64,000 nucleotides of DNA from Rhizobium laguerreae. GTDB lineage: Bacteria; Pseudomonadota; Alphaproteobacteria; Rhizobiales; Rhizobiaceae. The first letter of the stretch is position 1, and each line of letters begins with the position of its first letter. The stretch is taken from positions 58,541-122,540 of the forward strand of contig NZ_MRDM01000010.1 in NCBI RefSeq assembly GCF_002008165.1, read 5' to 3'. Below are positions 18,717 through 26,444 of this stretch, one piece after another. The notes below the pieces were generated by a model. The model searched no databases, was not told the origin of the DNA, and saw nothing but the letters and a program-made list of their open reading frames with translations. Position numbers and translations under genes: made by a program.

Positions 18717-18965
18717 GTGACGGATTTTGCGGATGTCTCGGAGCGTGAGTTCGCCTCGGCTCTGGAGTCGATGACGGATGAAGAGCTTTTCGAACTGATG
18801 GCTGATCTGGAGATGCGCAGCGAAGCGTTGAATCGATCCTCGACAGACGAGGTCTTCGCAAAAATCCTTCTCACCGAGAGCGCGATCGAAAGACGGTTTC
18901 CCGGCCAGCTGCTGCAGCCGTACAAGGAATGGAAGAACAGGCCCGACCGGTTGACGCCGCAATAG
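18717..18965 (+). CDS. Small acidic hypothetical protein
   Basis: An 82-residue soluble helical protein (MTDFADVSEREFASALESMT, DEELFELMADLEMRSEALNR). It starts with GTG at 18717 behind AGGAGG. It is co-directional with the membrane protein ending 57 bases upstream and may share its stress promoter. Function unknown. Confidence 0.7.
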   Translation: MTDFADVSEREFASALESMTDEELFELMADLEMRSEALNRSSTDEVFAKILLTESAIERRFPGQLLQPYKEWKNRPDRLTPQ

Positions 18966-18985
18966 CGCCCGCGTCTTGCAGAAGG

Positions 18986-19714
18986 CTACTGGACCGCAAC
19001 CAGTGAGAGCTGACCGAGGTCGGGCCAGCTGCGGCCCGATACTCCCGGAGCATCGTAGGCATCAGCCGCAAACGCTTCCAGGGATGTGCGATTGCGAACG
19101 ATAACAAGTCCCCGGTGAGAATAGATGAAGTGCTCGCCTTCGAGGATGTGCAGCGCTTCGGTAACGCTGGAGCGGCGCACGCCGAGCATGGTCGCCATAT
19201 ATTCATGCGTCAGCGCGATCTCCTCGCCATCCATACGATCGTGACACATCAATATCCACTTTGCCAATCGAACGTCGATCTTGTGAACGGCATTGGAAAG
19301 CGCGGTGTTGGCGACCTGCGCGAAAAAGCCATGCAGAAAGCGCGCAAGCAGTTGGCGGACGGCGGGCTGGTCGGACAGAAACCCTGCCAAAGCCCGTGCT
19401 TCCACACGACGTCCCGCGCCGCCGACCTGCATCATCACGTCAAAGGAAAATTTCTCCGCCTCCATCGTTAGAACCGGCGGCGATATGCCATCTCTGCCGA
19501 CCAAGCCGATTTCGGCTTTCTTGCCTTCAGGCGAAGTCGCCACCATGGAGGCGATGCCGCTTTCCAGGAAGTAATAGTGGCTGACGGGCAGGCCGATGGA
19601 GGCGAGTTCGAAATCGCGCGGCAGAGCAAGCGGCTCGAGAATTCTCTCGAAGACCACAATCTGCGGCGTCGTCAGATGGAGCAGGAAGAGATTTTTGCTT
19701 TCGAAAGGACGCAT
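18986..19714 (-). CDS. Crp/Fnr family transcriptional regulator (paralogue 1 of 3)
   Basis: A 242-residue regulator starting MRPFESKNLFLLHLTTPQ. Residues ~25-145 form a cyclic-nucleotide-binding-like beta roll (YFLESGIASMVATSPEGKKA, EIGLVGRDGI) that lacks the cAMP phosphate-binding Arg motif and the Fnr cysteines. Residues ~165-225 are a Crp-type winged helix (LTHEYMATMLGVRRSSVTEA). The effector is unknown. Two close relatives lie at 21550 and 24250. The start at 19714 is chosen because the longer frame has no conserved sequence; the ribosome site is only moderate (GAGGGCAAGG). Confidence 0.85.
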   Translation of the reverse strand: MRPFESKNLFLLHLTTPQIVVFERILEPLALPRDFELASIGLPVSHYYFLESGIASMVATSPEGKKAEIGLVGRDGISPPVLTMEAEKFSFDVMMQVGGAGRRVEARALAGFLSDQPAVRQLLARFLHGFFAQVANTALSNAVHKIDVRLAKWILMCHDRMDGEEIALTHEYMATMLGVRRSSVTEALHILEGEHFIYSHRGLVIVRNRTSLEAFAADAYDAPGVSGRSWPDLGQLSLVAVQ

Positions 19715-19997
19715 CACCTTGCCCTCTTGTGTGGCAAGAGCGGATCGTCTCCCAGCCGTCGGCGCCAAAAATTCAGCCAACGATGGTCGAATTATGGGCC
19801 GCAACAGGCCCCATTGCAAGCCGTTTGTCCGTGGTCGTGCACCCCGAACGGGGTATCGGTCGCTCTGTCGCGCTTGCATCGGTTCCTTCACGTCGCGGCG
19901 ATGTTCGATCGTGACTTTGTACGCAAACGCACTCGCGGAGAAATCGCCGTCGGAGGTGCTAATGTAAGACGATGCTAATCTTGAGGAGCCCATTGGC

Positions 19998-21376
19998 GTG
20001 GATCAATATGCCTTTCCGGGTGAAAATGCTGACGTCTATCGGCATATCGTCGAGAGCGCCTTGGACTATGCTATTTTCACCATGGACATCGACGGCACGG
20101 TCGCCACTTGGAGCACGGGTGCGAAAAATCTCTTCGGCTATTCCCCATATGAGATGATCGGCCAGAACAGCGAGTTGATCTTCTCCTTCGAGGATCAACT
20201 CGCTGGCGTGCCGCTTAAGGAGAGGCGGGTGGCGCTCGCCGAAGGCCGTGCCGACGACAATCGGTGGCACGTTAGAAAAGACGGCAGCATGTTTTGGGCT
20301 TCCGGGCTGATGATGCCGCTTCGCAACGACGCCGGCGGGGTCTATGGCCTCATGAAGGTCGTTCGCGACCGTACACGAACGCTTCAGCAGGACGAAACGT
20401 TGCGTTCGAGCCAGGAGCGCCTGCAGCTCATTCTCCAAAGCGCCACCGACTATGCGATCTTCACCTTTGATCGCGACGGACTGATCATCCGCTGGAACAC
20501 CGGGGCCTGCCGCATTTTCGGCTATGAGGAACGGGATATCCTCGATCGCGACGCACGTATCTTGTTCTTGCCGGAGGACCGCGAAAATGGCGCATTGGAA
20601 CGCGAAATGAAAACGGCGTTCGAATGCGGTCGTGCAGAGAACGAACGGTTTCACATGCGCAAGGACGGCACGGCGTTCTGGGGCAGCGGCTTGACCATGC
20701 CGCTTCGCGCCCATCACAACAGAGCCGGCTACCTGAAGGTGCTGCGCGACGACACCGAACGACACTTTGCCGATGAGCATCAGCAAATCATGATGCGCGA
20801 GATCAGCCATCGCGTCAAAAACAGCCTGATGTTGGTCGCGGGCATGCTGGCGATGCAGGCCCGTCTAGCGCAGCATCCGGAAGTGGGCCGGGCGCTCAGC
20901 GATGCGGAGGCGCGCGTCGGAACCATTGCCCAAGTGCATGATCAATTGTGGCGCCAGCCGCATATCGAGACGGTGGATCTGGCGGACTTCTTGTCGAACC
21001 TCTGTCAACGCCTGCAGCAGTCAGCCTCCCAGCACGCCGTATCCGTCGAGGTGGAGCCGTGCGTCGTCGATGCCGACCGTGCGATCCAGATCGCCCTTCT
21101 TGTCAACGAGCTGGTGACGAACGCTTTCAAACACGCCTATCCCGACGGCTCCGGCCCAGTCACCGTCAGGGCGCATAGTACCAATGACGAAATTCTGCTT
21201 GAGATCGCCGATGCGGAAAAGGTCTGCCGCCGGAATTTTCGTCCTTCGAAAATGACGGTAAAAGCCTGGGAATGAGGGTCGTCCGTGGTCTCGTGCAGCA
21301 GCTGAAGGCCGAGCTTCAGATCGAGGATCAACGGTCAGGCGCGCGATTTTTAATCCGTCTGCCTCAAAACCCGTAA
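19998..21376 (+). pseudogene. PAS-PAS sensor histidine kinase (HWE/HisKA_2 type) with frameshift in the ATPase domain
   Basis: Starts at GTG 19998 behind TTGAGGAG. It has two PAS domains (~14-125 and ~140-252; each with DYAIFT then KDG..FW.SGL..PLR), a HisKA_2 phosphoacceptor box REISHRVKNSL with H271, and an ATPase N box (ALLVNELVTNAFKHAY). At ~21212-21217 the frame breaks. In the first frame translation ends at 21275; in the -1 frame it continues with GKGLPPEF, GKSLGMRVVRGLVQQLKAEL and RFLIRLPQNP to a stop at 21374-21376. That is the missing G1/G2 and C-terminal part. One extra G at ~21215 would give ADAGKGLP. Either a real loss of kinase activity or a sequencing error. No output domain, so it would act through a separate response regulator. 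Confidence 0.8.
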
Positions 21377-21549
21377 CCGTTTATTTCCAGTGATAAATCG
21401 GCTCCTGTACCTGTCGCCGGAATTGTCAAAAACGCACAAAGTCCTTTGCGAATATGGCTATGACTGCCTTTTTGACGCATAAGCTGATCATTGCCACCAT
21501 CGCAACGGCTGCTGGTATGAGTGCGGGCTCCCTCCCGAAGGAGACGTGC

Positions 21550-22290
21550 ATGCCCGCACCCGATCAGCGTAATGTTCGCAACCTGCTGCTGAAGGCTTTG
21601 CCCACCGATGTCTTCGACTTGCTGATGGCCGATGCCGAAGTGGTCCAGCTGCCGGCTAAACATGTCTTGGTCGAATCCGATCAGCCGAACGAACACGTCT
21701 GTTTCATGGAGGAGGGTCTGGCGTCGATGGTGGCCACCATCGCCGAAGACGAAGCTGTCGAGGTCGGACATGTCGGATATGAGGGCCTGGTGGGAGCCCA
21801 TGTCGTCCTGAAGACGGATACGACGCCGAACCGGACTTTCCTTCAGGTTAGCGGCTCCGGTCTGCTGGTCTCCGTCACCACCTTCAGGCGGATACTGGCG
21901 GAGTTTCCGGCGGTCAACGACATGTTCCTCAACTACGTGCATTGTTGTGACATACAGCTTGCCCAATCGGCGCTCGCCAACGGGCGCTACAATATGCACG
22001 AGCGGCTCGCGCGCTGGCTGCTGATGTGCCATGACCGTCTGATTGGCAACGATCTGCCGCTCACCCATGAATTCCTGTCGCTTATGCTTGGCGTGCGCCG
22101 CTCCGGCGTCACCAACGAGCTGCATGTCATCGAGGGAATGAGGATCATCAAGGCCACCCGCGGCAATGTCAGGGTCATCGATAGAGCGAAGCTGGAAGAG
22201 ATCGCCGCCGGAAGTTACGGCATACCCGAGCGGGAATATGAACGACTGATCGGCCTGCCGGTTCGGCGATCGGTCAGTCGAAAGGCCTGA
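21550..22290 (+). CDS. Crp/Fnr family transcriptional regulator (paralogue 2 of 3)
   Basis: A 246-residue regulator, start MPAPDQRNVRNLLLKAL at 21550 behind AAGGAG; the upstream in-frame extension is not needed. It has a cyclic-nucleotide-binding-like domain (CFMEEGLASMVATIAEDEAV, EVGHVGYEGLVG) and a Crp-type winged helix (LTHEFLSLMLGVRRSGVTNE). As in its neighbours at 18986 and 24250, the nucleotide-contact Arg-Ser/Thr pair and redox cysteines are not evident. Its 3' end overlaps the convergent DUF6894-like gene by 17 bases. Confidence 0.87.
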   Translation: MPAPDQRNVRNLLLKALPTDVFDLLMADAEVVQLPAKHVLVESDQPNEHVCFMEEGLASMVATIAEDEAVEVGHVGYEGLVGAHVVLKTDTTPNRTFLQVSGSGLLVSVTTFRRILAEFPAVNDMFLNYVHCCDIQLAQSALANGRYNMHERLARWLLMCHDRLIGNDLPLTHEFLSLMLGVRRSGVTNELHVIEGMRIIKATRGNVRVIDRAKLEEIAAGSYGIPEREYERLIGLPVRRSVSRKA

Positions 22291-22513
22291 TCGTTTCGGT
22301 GAAAGGCACGATCAGGAGAATGCCGCCCTGTTCGTCGCAAATATGAACTCTTCTGGCGGAAATATCTTTTCCCGAAAGGACCGCCTGGCTCATCAGCGCT
22401 CTCGCGTCGCGTATGGCCTCGCGCCTGGCGTCCTCGAGCGTCGCCAGCTCGGTCCCTTCGAAGTCGGCGATCGTCCCTGCAGCGGAAACGATGTTGAAGT
22501 AAAATGTTGGCAT
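22274..22513 (-). CDS. DUF6894-like small protein
   Basis: A 79-residue protein starting MPTFYFNIVSAAGTIADFEG and continuing TELATLEDARREAIRDARAL. This pattern (YFN, D.EG.EL..LE.AR.EA...AR.L) is common in small rhizobial proteins grouped as DUF6894. Function unknown. The ATG at 22513 is preferred; an ATG four codons upstream (22524) is possible. It overlaps the end of the convergent crp-like gene. Confidence 0.7.
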   Translation of the reverse strand: MPTFYFNIVSAAGTIADFEGTELATLEDARREAIRDARALMSQAVLSGKDISARRVHICDEQGGILLIVPFTETIRPFD

Positions 22514-22643
22514 CGCCCGCCCCATCGTTGCGGAATCAATGCCATAAATTGCGGTTAGTTCCTCAGAAAAATGTCGACGGTCGGCTAAGCTCGAAATAAC
22601 CGGCGGCGATGAAGGAGGTCCTGCATCACGATTTTCTCGGGCA

Positions 22644-22952
22644 TCAGTGGGAGATCCTTGCGCCCTGACTCGCCCTGAGATCAACCATCGTCGTGCGAAG
22701 CTGGAGAAGCTCGTCGATGATACCTTCCCAGCAACTGTCGTCGGCTTTGGCGATAGATATGATGGAGGCGCGGATCGTTTGGAGCAGACGATTGAGCGCC
22801 GGGTACCGGTCGATGCCGCCGCTTCCAGCGTCCCTATCGCAGATCTCTTGAAGCTCATCGACGATCTGCCTGACCACAATCTGCCGATCGACGGCATTGA
22901 GAGCGGTCGGGTCCGCGGTGACCCATTTGAAATAACCGAGCCTGTCCATCAT
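22644..22952 (-). CDS. Small hypothetical protein, second gene of a two-gene unit
   Basis: A 102-residue soluble protein (MMDRLGYFKWVTADPTALNA, VDRQIVVRQIVDELQEICDR). Its ATG overlaps the stop of the upstream gene by four bases (ATGA at 22949-22952), which supports this strand over the 143-codon frame on the opposite strand. Predicted mostly helical; no recognised domain. Confidence 0.6.
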   Translation of the reverse strand: MMDRLGYFKWVTADPTALNAVDRQIVVRQIVDELQEICDRDAGSGGIDRYPALNRLLQTIRASIISIAKADDSCWEGIIDELLQLRTTMVDLRASQGARISH

Positions 22953-23248
22953 AGCACATTGGTTTCGCTGATATTGGCGGCCGATCGCACGGACTCCCGA
23001 CGCGGCGCTTCCGTGGAAACCGGCAAACTTTTGGAATCCAAGTGCATATATCGCATCAGATCGCTGAGTTTACGCTGATCTCGAATGCCGCACTCAAACC
23101 AGGAGACAAGTTCCCTGGCAACATGTTGCGCCGCCGGACTGGCAATCCCACATGATTTTTCCTGGCACCAGCCTCGCAAGACAGCCTGCAACATGGCGAC
23201 GTCAGCAGGCTGCAAAGCCGGCTTCGTAATTCCCGAATGCTGTGTCAT
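22949..23248 (-). CDS. Small hypothetical protein, paralogue of the product of 23986-24240
   Basis: A 99-residue protein starting MTQHSGITKPALQPADVAML behind GGGAGG. The middle (MLQAVLRGWCQEK, then ARELVSWFECGIRDQRKLSDL) aligns with the protein at 23986 (QLQAILNAICCETGR, then AALLISLYRHGVADQDKLLS). The shared pattern of two helices ending in G..DQ.KL suggests one small family. Function unknown. First gene of a two-gene unit with the 22644-22952 gene. Confidence 0.65.
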   Translation of the reverse strand: MTQHSGITKPALQPADVAMLQAVLRGWCQEKSCGIASPAAQHVARELVSWFECGIRDQRKLSDLMRYMHLDSKSLPVSTEAPRRESVRSAANISETNVL

Positions 23249-23264
23249 CGTGTTCCTCCCCAGG

Positions 23265-23282
23265 AATGTAAGACGATCCTAA
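23265..23282. promoter_or_regulatory. 18-base motif shared with 19961-19978
   Basis: AATGTAAGACGATCCTAA here and AATGTAAGACGATGCTAA at 19961-19978 agree at 17 of 18 positions. Each lies about 20 bases from a start codon (GTG 19998 and, on the opposite strand, ATG 23248). A common regulator or promoter element is possible. Confidence 0.35.
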
Positions 23283-23359
23283 AATTCCGGATTTTCGATT
23301 TCAACCGCTCGTGCGGAACCGTACGAATTCGGTTTCCCGTTGGCCTCGCCGCCGGCCGG

Positions 23360-23384
23360 GGAACCAACACAAGGCGATGCGGTT
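23360..23384 (+). promoter_or_regulatory. EcfG-type promoter upstream of the receiver-like gene
   Basis: GGAAC (23360-23364), 17 bases, GTT (23382-23384). The next good gene starts at 23508, leaving a 120-base leader that contains only very short open frames. Confidence 0.65.
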
Positions 23385-23507
23385 TGGTGAACCAAATGAA
23401 GGTCGCATGGCAGGCATGAATATGCTACGCACGGCGCAGACAGTGACGGCCTGAGGTGCCATCCAAGGGCACAATCGCAGTCAGAACAACCATTGCAGGC
23501 GTCCGCT

Positions 23508-23879
23508 ATGAAATCGCTCAGTCCGGTCGCCGGCAAGACGATCGTCATCATCGGGGAGCCAAGCTTCCTGTCGGACGGCGCCAGGGAGGCATTGGTCGCG
23601 CATCAAGCCGTGGTCGTCGATCGGCGCGTCGATGCGATTGCGATGCATTGCTTGGATGAAAGCCTGGTATGCGATGCGGCGATCATCGATGTCACCATTT
23701 CCGACGAGGCGATGCTTGCAATAAGCGATTGGCTGGAGACGCGACGGATACCCTTCGTCTTCGCTCAGGATCATCGGTCCGAAGCGCGCTCAGCCGGCTT
23801 TGTCCTCAGCCATCGTCCCGCCGACATCAACGCGATCGTCGCGGCGTTGTTCGGGCCTGATGCCGGTTACTATCATTAG
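23508..23879 (+). CDS. Degenerate single-domain response-regulator-like protein
   Basis: A 123-residue receiver-like fold. A central acceptor-type Asp is kept in CDAAIIDVTI (D61), but other receiver landmarks are missing: the N-terminal acidic pair is reduced to GEPSF, the Thr/Ser after beta-4 is Ala (FVFAQD), and the conserved Lys is replaced in SHRPAD. It may be a phosphorylation-independent or altered receiver. The start MKSLSPVAGKTIVII at 23508 has a poor ribosome site, and a TTG at 23493 is an alternative. A typical receiver is encoded nearby at 25816. Confidence 0.7.
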   Translation: MKSLSPVAGKTIVIIGEPSFLSDGAREALVAHQAVVVDRRVDAIAMHCLDESLVCDAAIIDVTISDEAMLAISDWLETRRIPFVFAQDHRSEARSAGFVLSHRPADINAIVAALFGPDAGYYH

Positions 23880-23985
23880 ATCAGTGCGCTTGCGTACGGT
23901 TTTCAAAGGGGCGTTGCGCTGACCGTGTCTGCGCTCCATTATGGGTATCTGCATAATCCGAAGCCTTCGTATCGGGAAAGGCGCT

Positions 23986-24240
23986 ATGCTCGATTCCCAG
24001 TCTGCTCATTTGAAAGCGCTCGATTCAGCTGACCTCAGTCAGTTGCAGGCGATTTTGAATGCCATCTGTTGCGAGACGGGCAGACCGTTGCGAGCGCCGG
24101 AGACTGAGGAGATCGCAGCGTTGCTGATCAGCCTTTATCGTCATGGAGTGGCAGACCAGGACAAATTGCTGTCGGTGGGTCGCTTGGCATCGACACGGAA
24201 GCGCCGCCTGTCACCGCAGGTCACTGCCAACTCTGATTGA
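23986..24240 (+). CDS. Small hypothetical protein, paralogue of the product of 22949-23248
   Basis: An 84-residue protein starting MLDSQSAHLKALDSADLSQL behind GGAAAGG. The core QLQAILNAICCETGRPLRAP and ETEEIAALLISLYRHGVADQ, DKLLSVGR aligns with the protein at 22949. Function unknown. It runs convergently into the third crp-like gene. Confidence 0.65.
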   Translation: MLDSQSAHLKALDSADLSQLQAILNAICCETGRPLRAPETEEIAALLISLYRHGVADQDKLLSVGRLASTRKRRLSPQVTANSD

Positions 24241-24249
24241 AAAGACTGT

Positions 24250-24969
24250 TCAACGCGCAAGATGGCTGCCGATCAGCCGTCGATATTCCTCCTCCGCCGC
24301 CCCGTAGGAGCCGTGCGCCTCTTCGATCAATCCGCGCCGGTTGAGGATGACGATCTGCCTTCGGGTGGACCGGATCAGACCTTTGCCTTCGAGCAGATGC
24401 AGCGCAACCGTCACGCCGGCGCGGCGGACACCAAGCATCACCGCGAGAAATTCATGGGTCAGCGATATCGTCATGCCGTCCGTCCGGTCATGGACCATCA
24501 GCAGCCACCGCGCGAGCCGCTCCTCGAGTTTGGCATGACCATTAGCAAGCACGGTCGATGTCGTCTGCGCCAGCAGCGCCTGGACATAGGCCAGAAGCAG
24601 ACTGCGCAAGGCGCGGCTCTCCTCCATGGCGGCATAAAGAATGGCTGCCGGCAATTTGAACCCGTGGCCTGAGATCTGCATGAATGTCCGGTTGGCGGAT
24701 TGATCACCGCCAAGGATCACGGCGGCGCCGGTCATGCCCTCCCTGCCGACGATGCCCACTTCGATGTCGCGCCCGCCTGGAAACCGCGCGACGATCGATG
24801 CTAGTCCCGATTCGAGAATATACACGTCGCCGACCGGCGTATCTTCCATCTCGAGGATCAAAGGCACGTCAAGATCGACAGGCTCCAGATGGGGCACAAG
24901 AAGTTCACGCTCCTGCGGCCCCATGGCGCGCAGAAGTTCATTTCGAAAATTCAATTGTTCATCGTCCAT
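24250..24969 (-). CDS. Crp/Fnr family transcriptional regulator (paralogue 3 of 3)
   Basis: A 239-residue regulator, start MDDEQLNFRNELLRAMG at 24969 (weak ribosome site; a longer start is possible). It has a cyclic-nucleotide-binding-like domain with VYILESGLASIVARFPGGRD and EVGIVGREGMTG, then a Crp-type winged helix LTHEFLAVMLGVRRAGVTVA. It belongs to the same subfamily as the products of 18986 and 21550. Three such regulators in 6 kb suggest local duplication. Confidence 0.86.
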   Translation of the reverse strand: MDDEQLNFRNELLRAMGPQERELLVPHLEPVDLDVPLILEMEDTPVGDVYILESGLASIVARFPGGRDIEVGIVGREGMTGAAVILGGDQSANRTFMQISGHGFKLPAAILYAAMEESRALRSLLLAYVQALLAQTTSTVLANGHAKLEERLARWLLMVHDRTDGMTISLTHEFLAVMLGVRRAGVTVALHLLEGKGLIRSTRRQIVILNRRGLIEEAHGSYGAAEEEYRRLIGSHLAR

Positions 24970-25112
24970 GGCTTGATCCGCGCATCGATCGTCGATCGCT
25001 GCTGCAGCGAACCTAACCATATAGAATCGTTGAGCAATAGTTTGTGCACTAACGTACAGACCGCAGTGCTTCGCCTTTCTGGTTTTGAAAATCGCCCGGA
25101 CTGAAAAAGACA

Positions 25113-25322
25113 ATGGCCTGGCCGGCGACAAAGGCCCTGCAGGCGCGGCCGCACGGCAGGAATGGTGCTGTTATAGCAAGCGTGAGCTTTTTCGCGCGTC
25201 ACGGCCGCGAACCAGGCTCAGAGCTTGCCGCCGGCCTCGCCGCCGCCAGTATCCTCCGCGAGCATGGCGATGACAGCACGACCATCTCGCGCGGCGAATA
25301 TCATCCGGTCATTTACGGCTGA
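25113..25322 (+). CDS. Possible small hypothetical protein
   Basis: A 69-codon frame with about two-thirds G/C at third positions. The C-terminal half (HGREPGSELAAGLAAASILR, EHGDDSTTISRGEYHPVIYG) reads like real protein. No clear ribosome site. Its 3' end overlaps the convergent gene at 25309 by 14 bases. Could be a fragment. Confidence 0.3.
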   Translation: MAWPATKALQARPHGRNGAVIASVSFFARHGREPGSELAAGLAAASILREHGDDSTTISRGEYHPVIYG

Positions 25323-25569
25323 CGAATTTGTTGAATCGGCTTGTCCCATCCTCGGTCTTGTCCTGATAAAGAAAGGCAAGTTCGTTTTCATCGAAAATGG
25401 CGAAGAATTCGTCCCAGGAGATCTTTTCCAGGTTCTCTTCCGGCTCTCCGAAGTCTATCCGCAATATGCCGCCTTGCTTGGCGCCCTTGACGCGGGAGGG
25501 TTGTCCTTTACGGGCTTCCACCCATTTGCGAATGGCAGAATGATCGGTCGTCGTATTTGCGGTCGTCAT
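25309..25569 (-). CDS. Small hypothetical protein (glucan-branching-enzyme-like label in related genomes)
   Basis: An 86-residue soluble protein starting MTTANTTTDHSAIRKWVEAR behind GGAGG. The core reads GILRIDFGEPEENLEKISWD and EFFAIFDENELAFLYQDKTE. I recall similar small proteins labelled 1,4-alpha-glucan branching enzyme, a name that is probably an annotation artefact because no GH13 domain could fit. An exact EcfG-type promoter lies upstream at 25622-25646. Confidence 0.78.
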   Translation of the reverse strand: MTTANTTTDHSAIRKWVEARKGQPSRVKGAKQGGILRIDFGEPEENLEKISWDEFFAIFDENELAFLYQDKTEDGTSRFNKFVSRK

Positions 25570-25621
25570 GGAAACCTCCGTTCGATGTCGGCCCCACACA
25601 CTCGCTCGGGGCACGGCGCCG

Positions 25622-25646
25622 AACCGATCGCGCGAGGGAAAGTTCC
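25622..25646 (-). promoter_or_regulatory. EcfG-type promoter for the gene at 25309-25569
   Basis: On the minus strand GGAAC-N17-GTT (plus-strand AAC 25622-25624, GTTCC 25642-25646), 52 bases before the ATG at 25569. Confidence 0.78.
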
Positions 25647-25815
25647 AGCCGATAGCGCGCTCGATCAATGACATGGAGGGCAACGGCACGGTCGTCGTGA
25701 CCGACATGCAGGAGCAAAGAAACGCGCTCGTAACAGGACCGTGCGATAGCGCACGATCCCTGAATTTTGGCCTGAATAGTTTATTGTATCAACTCCGCAT
25801 ATTAGGGGTTGGGCC

Positions 25816-26235
25816 ATGAACATTGCAGGGACGACTTCCATTCTTCTGATGGAGGATGAGATTATCATCGCGATGGATGTGGAGGACACGCTTCATCGCG
25901 CCGGCTTCGACCGGATAGAGACAGTGTCGTCTTGTAGAGCCGCTGAAGAGTGGCTGACGGCCAACGATCCCGATCTGGTGGTGATGGATGTCGAACTGAA
26001 AGACGGGATCGCCGGAGCGATCGCCAGATCTTTGCGCGACCGCCATATCCCATTTATCGTTTACACGGGCGCCCAGCAGAAGGTGCACCCGGATGCTGCA
26101 GCATTTTCCGAGGGCGTGTGGTTGGAAAAACCATGCGAGCCGGCGGCATTGTTGACGGAAATCAGGCGCTGCATACGTCAGGGGCCGACATCGATCGTGG
26201 TCGATGGCTGCACGCAAGGCAGGAATACGCGGTAA
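25816..26235 (+). CDS. Single-domain response regulator
   Basis: A 139-residue CheY-like receiver with all landmarks: acidic cluster E13-D14-E15 (LLMEDEIIIAMD), phospho-acceptor D58 (LVVMDVELKDG), T84 (FIVYTGA) and K105 (WLEKPCEP). There is no output domain. In alphaproteobacteria, stand-alone receivers often pass signals from HWE/HisKA_2 kinases, and one such kinase, frameshifted, lies at 19998. Pairing is inferred. A GTGCG/CGCAC inverted repeat lies within the leader around 25740-25755. Confidence 0.88.
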   Translation: MNIAGTTSILLMEDEIIIAMDVEDTLHRAGFDRIETVSSCRAAEEWLTANDPDLVVMDVELKDGIAGAIARSLRDRHIPFIVYTGAQQKVHPDAAAFSEGVWLEKPCEPAALLTEIRRCIRQGPTSIVVDGCTQGRNTR

Positions 26236-26247
26236 GATCATCTGTCG

Positions 26248-26272
26248 GGAACATTGCACTTGCCCCGCGGTT
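26248..26272 (+). promoter_or_regulatory. EcfG-type promoter for the small membrane proteins at 26294 and 26444
   Basis: GGAAC (26248-26252), 17 bases, GTT (26270-26272), 22 bases before the ATG at 26294. Confidence 0.78.
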
Positions 26273-26293
26273 TGAGGAGCAGGGAAGGGGCGG

Positions 26294-26444
26294 ATGAACC
26301 AGAAGACGGACCGTCGAGCTTCGTAATCTACATCGTAGCCGTGATGTTGGTCGGGCTTTTGATCGTTTTCGGTGCAATCATCTCATTTGAGGCAGGCGGC
26401 GAGGTGATGAGCCGGCGCCGGTCTCGACGGAAGCGAGGTCCTGA
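26294..26444 (+). pseudogene. Small single-helix membrane protein, apparently frameshifted twice
   Basis: A good ribosome site (AGGAGCAGGGAAGG) precedes the ATG at 26294 (MNQK), but that frame stops after ten codons. The next frame encodes a clear membrane helix FVIYIVAVMLVGLLIVFGAI. A third frame supplies a plausible tail DEPAPVSTEARS with a TGA at 26442-26444 that overlaps the next ATG at 26444. Adding one G at ~26309 and one at ~26400 would join all three into a protein of about 50 residues, MNQKTGPSSF through EARS. Each site is next to a GG pair. Either sequencing error or decay. Confidence 0.5.

Noticed and set aside
22647..23078. 143-codon plus-strand frame
   Set aside because: The minus strand holds two small genes linked by a four-base overlap and a GGGAGG ribosome site, a more coherent solution.
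25225..25671. 148-codon plus-strand frame
   Set aside because: Antisense to the small gene at 25309 that has a GGAGG site and an EcfG-type promoter.
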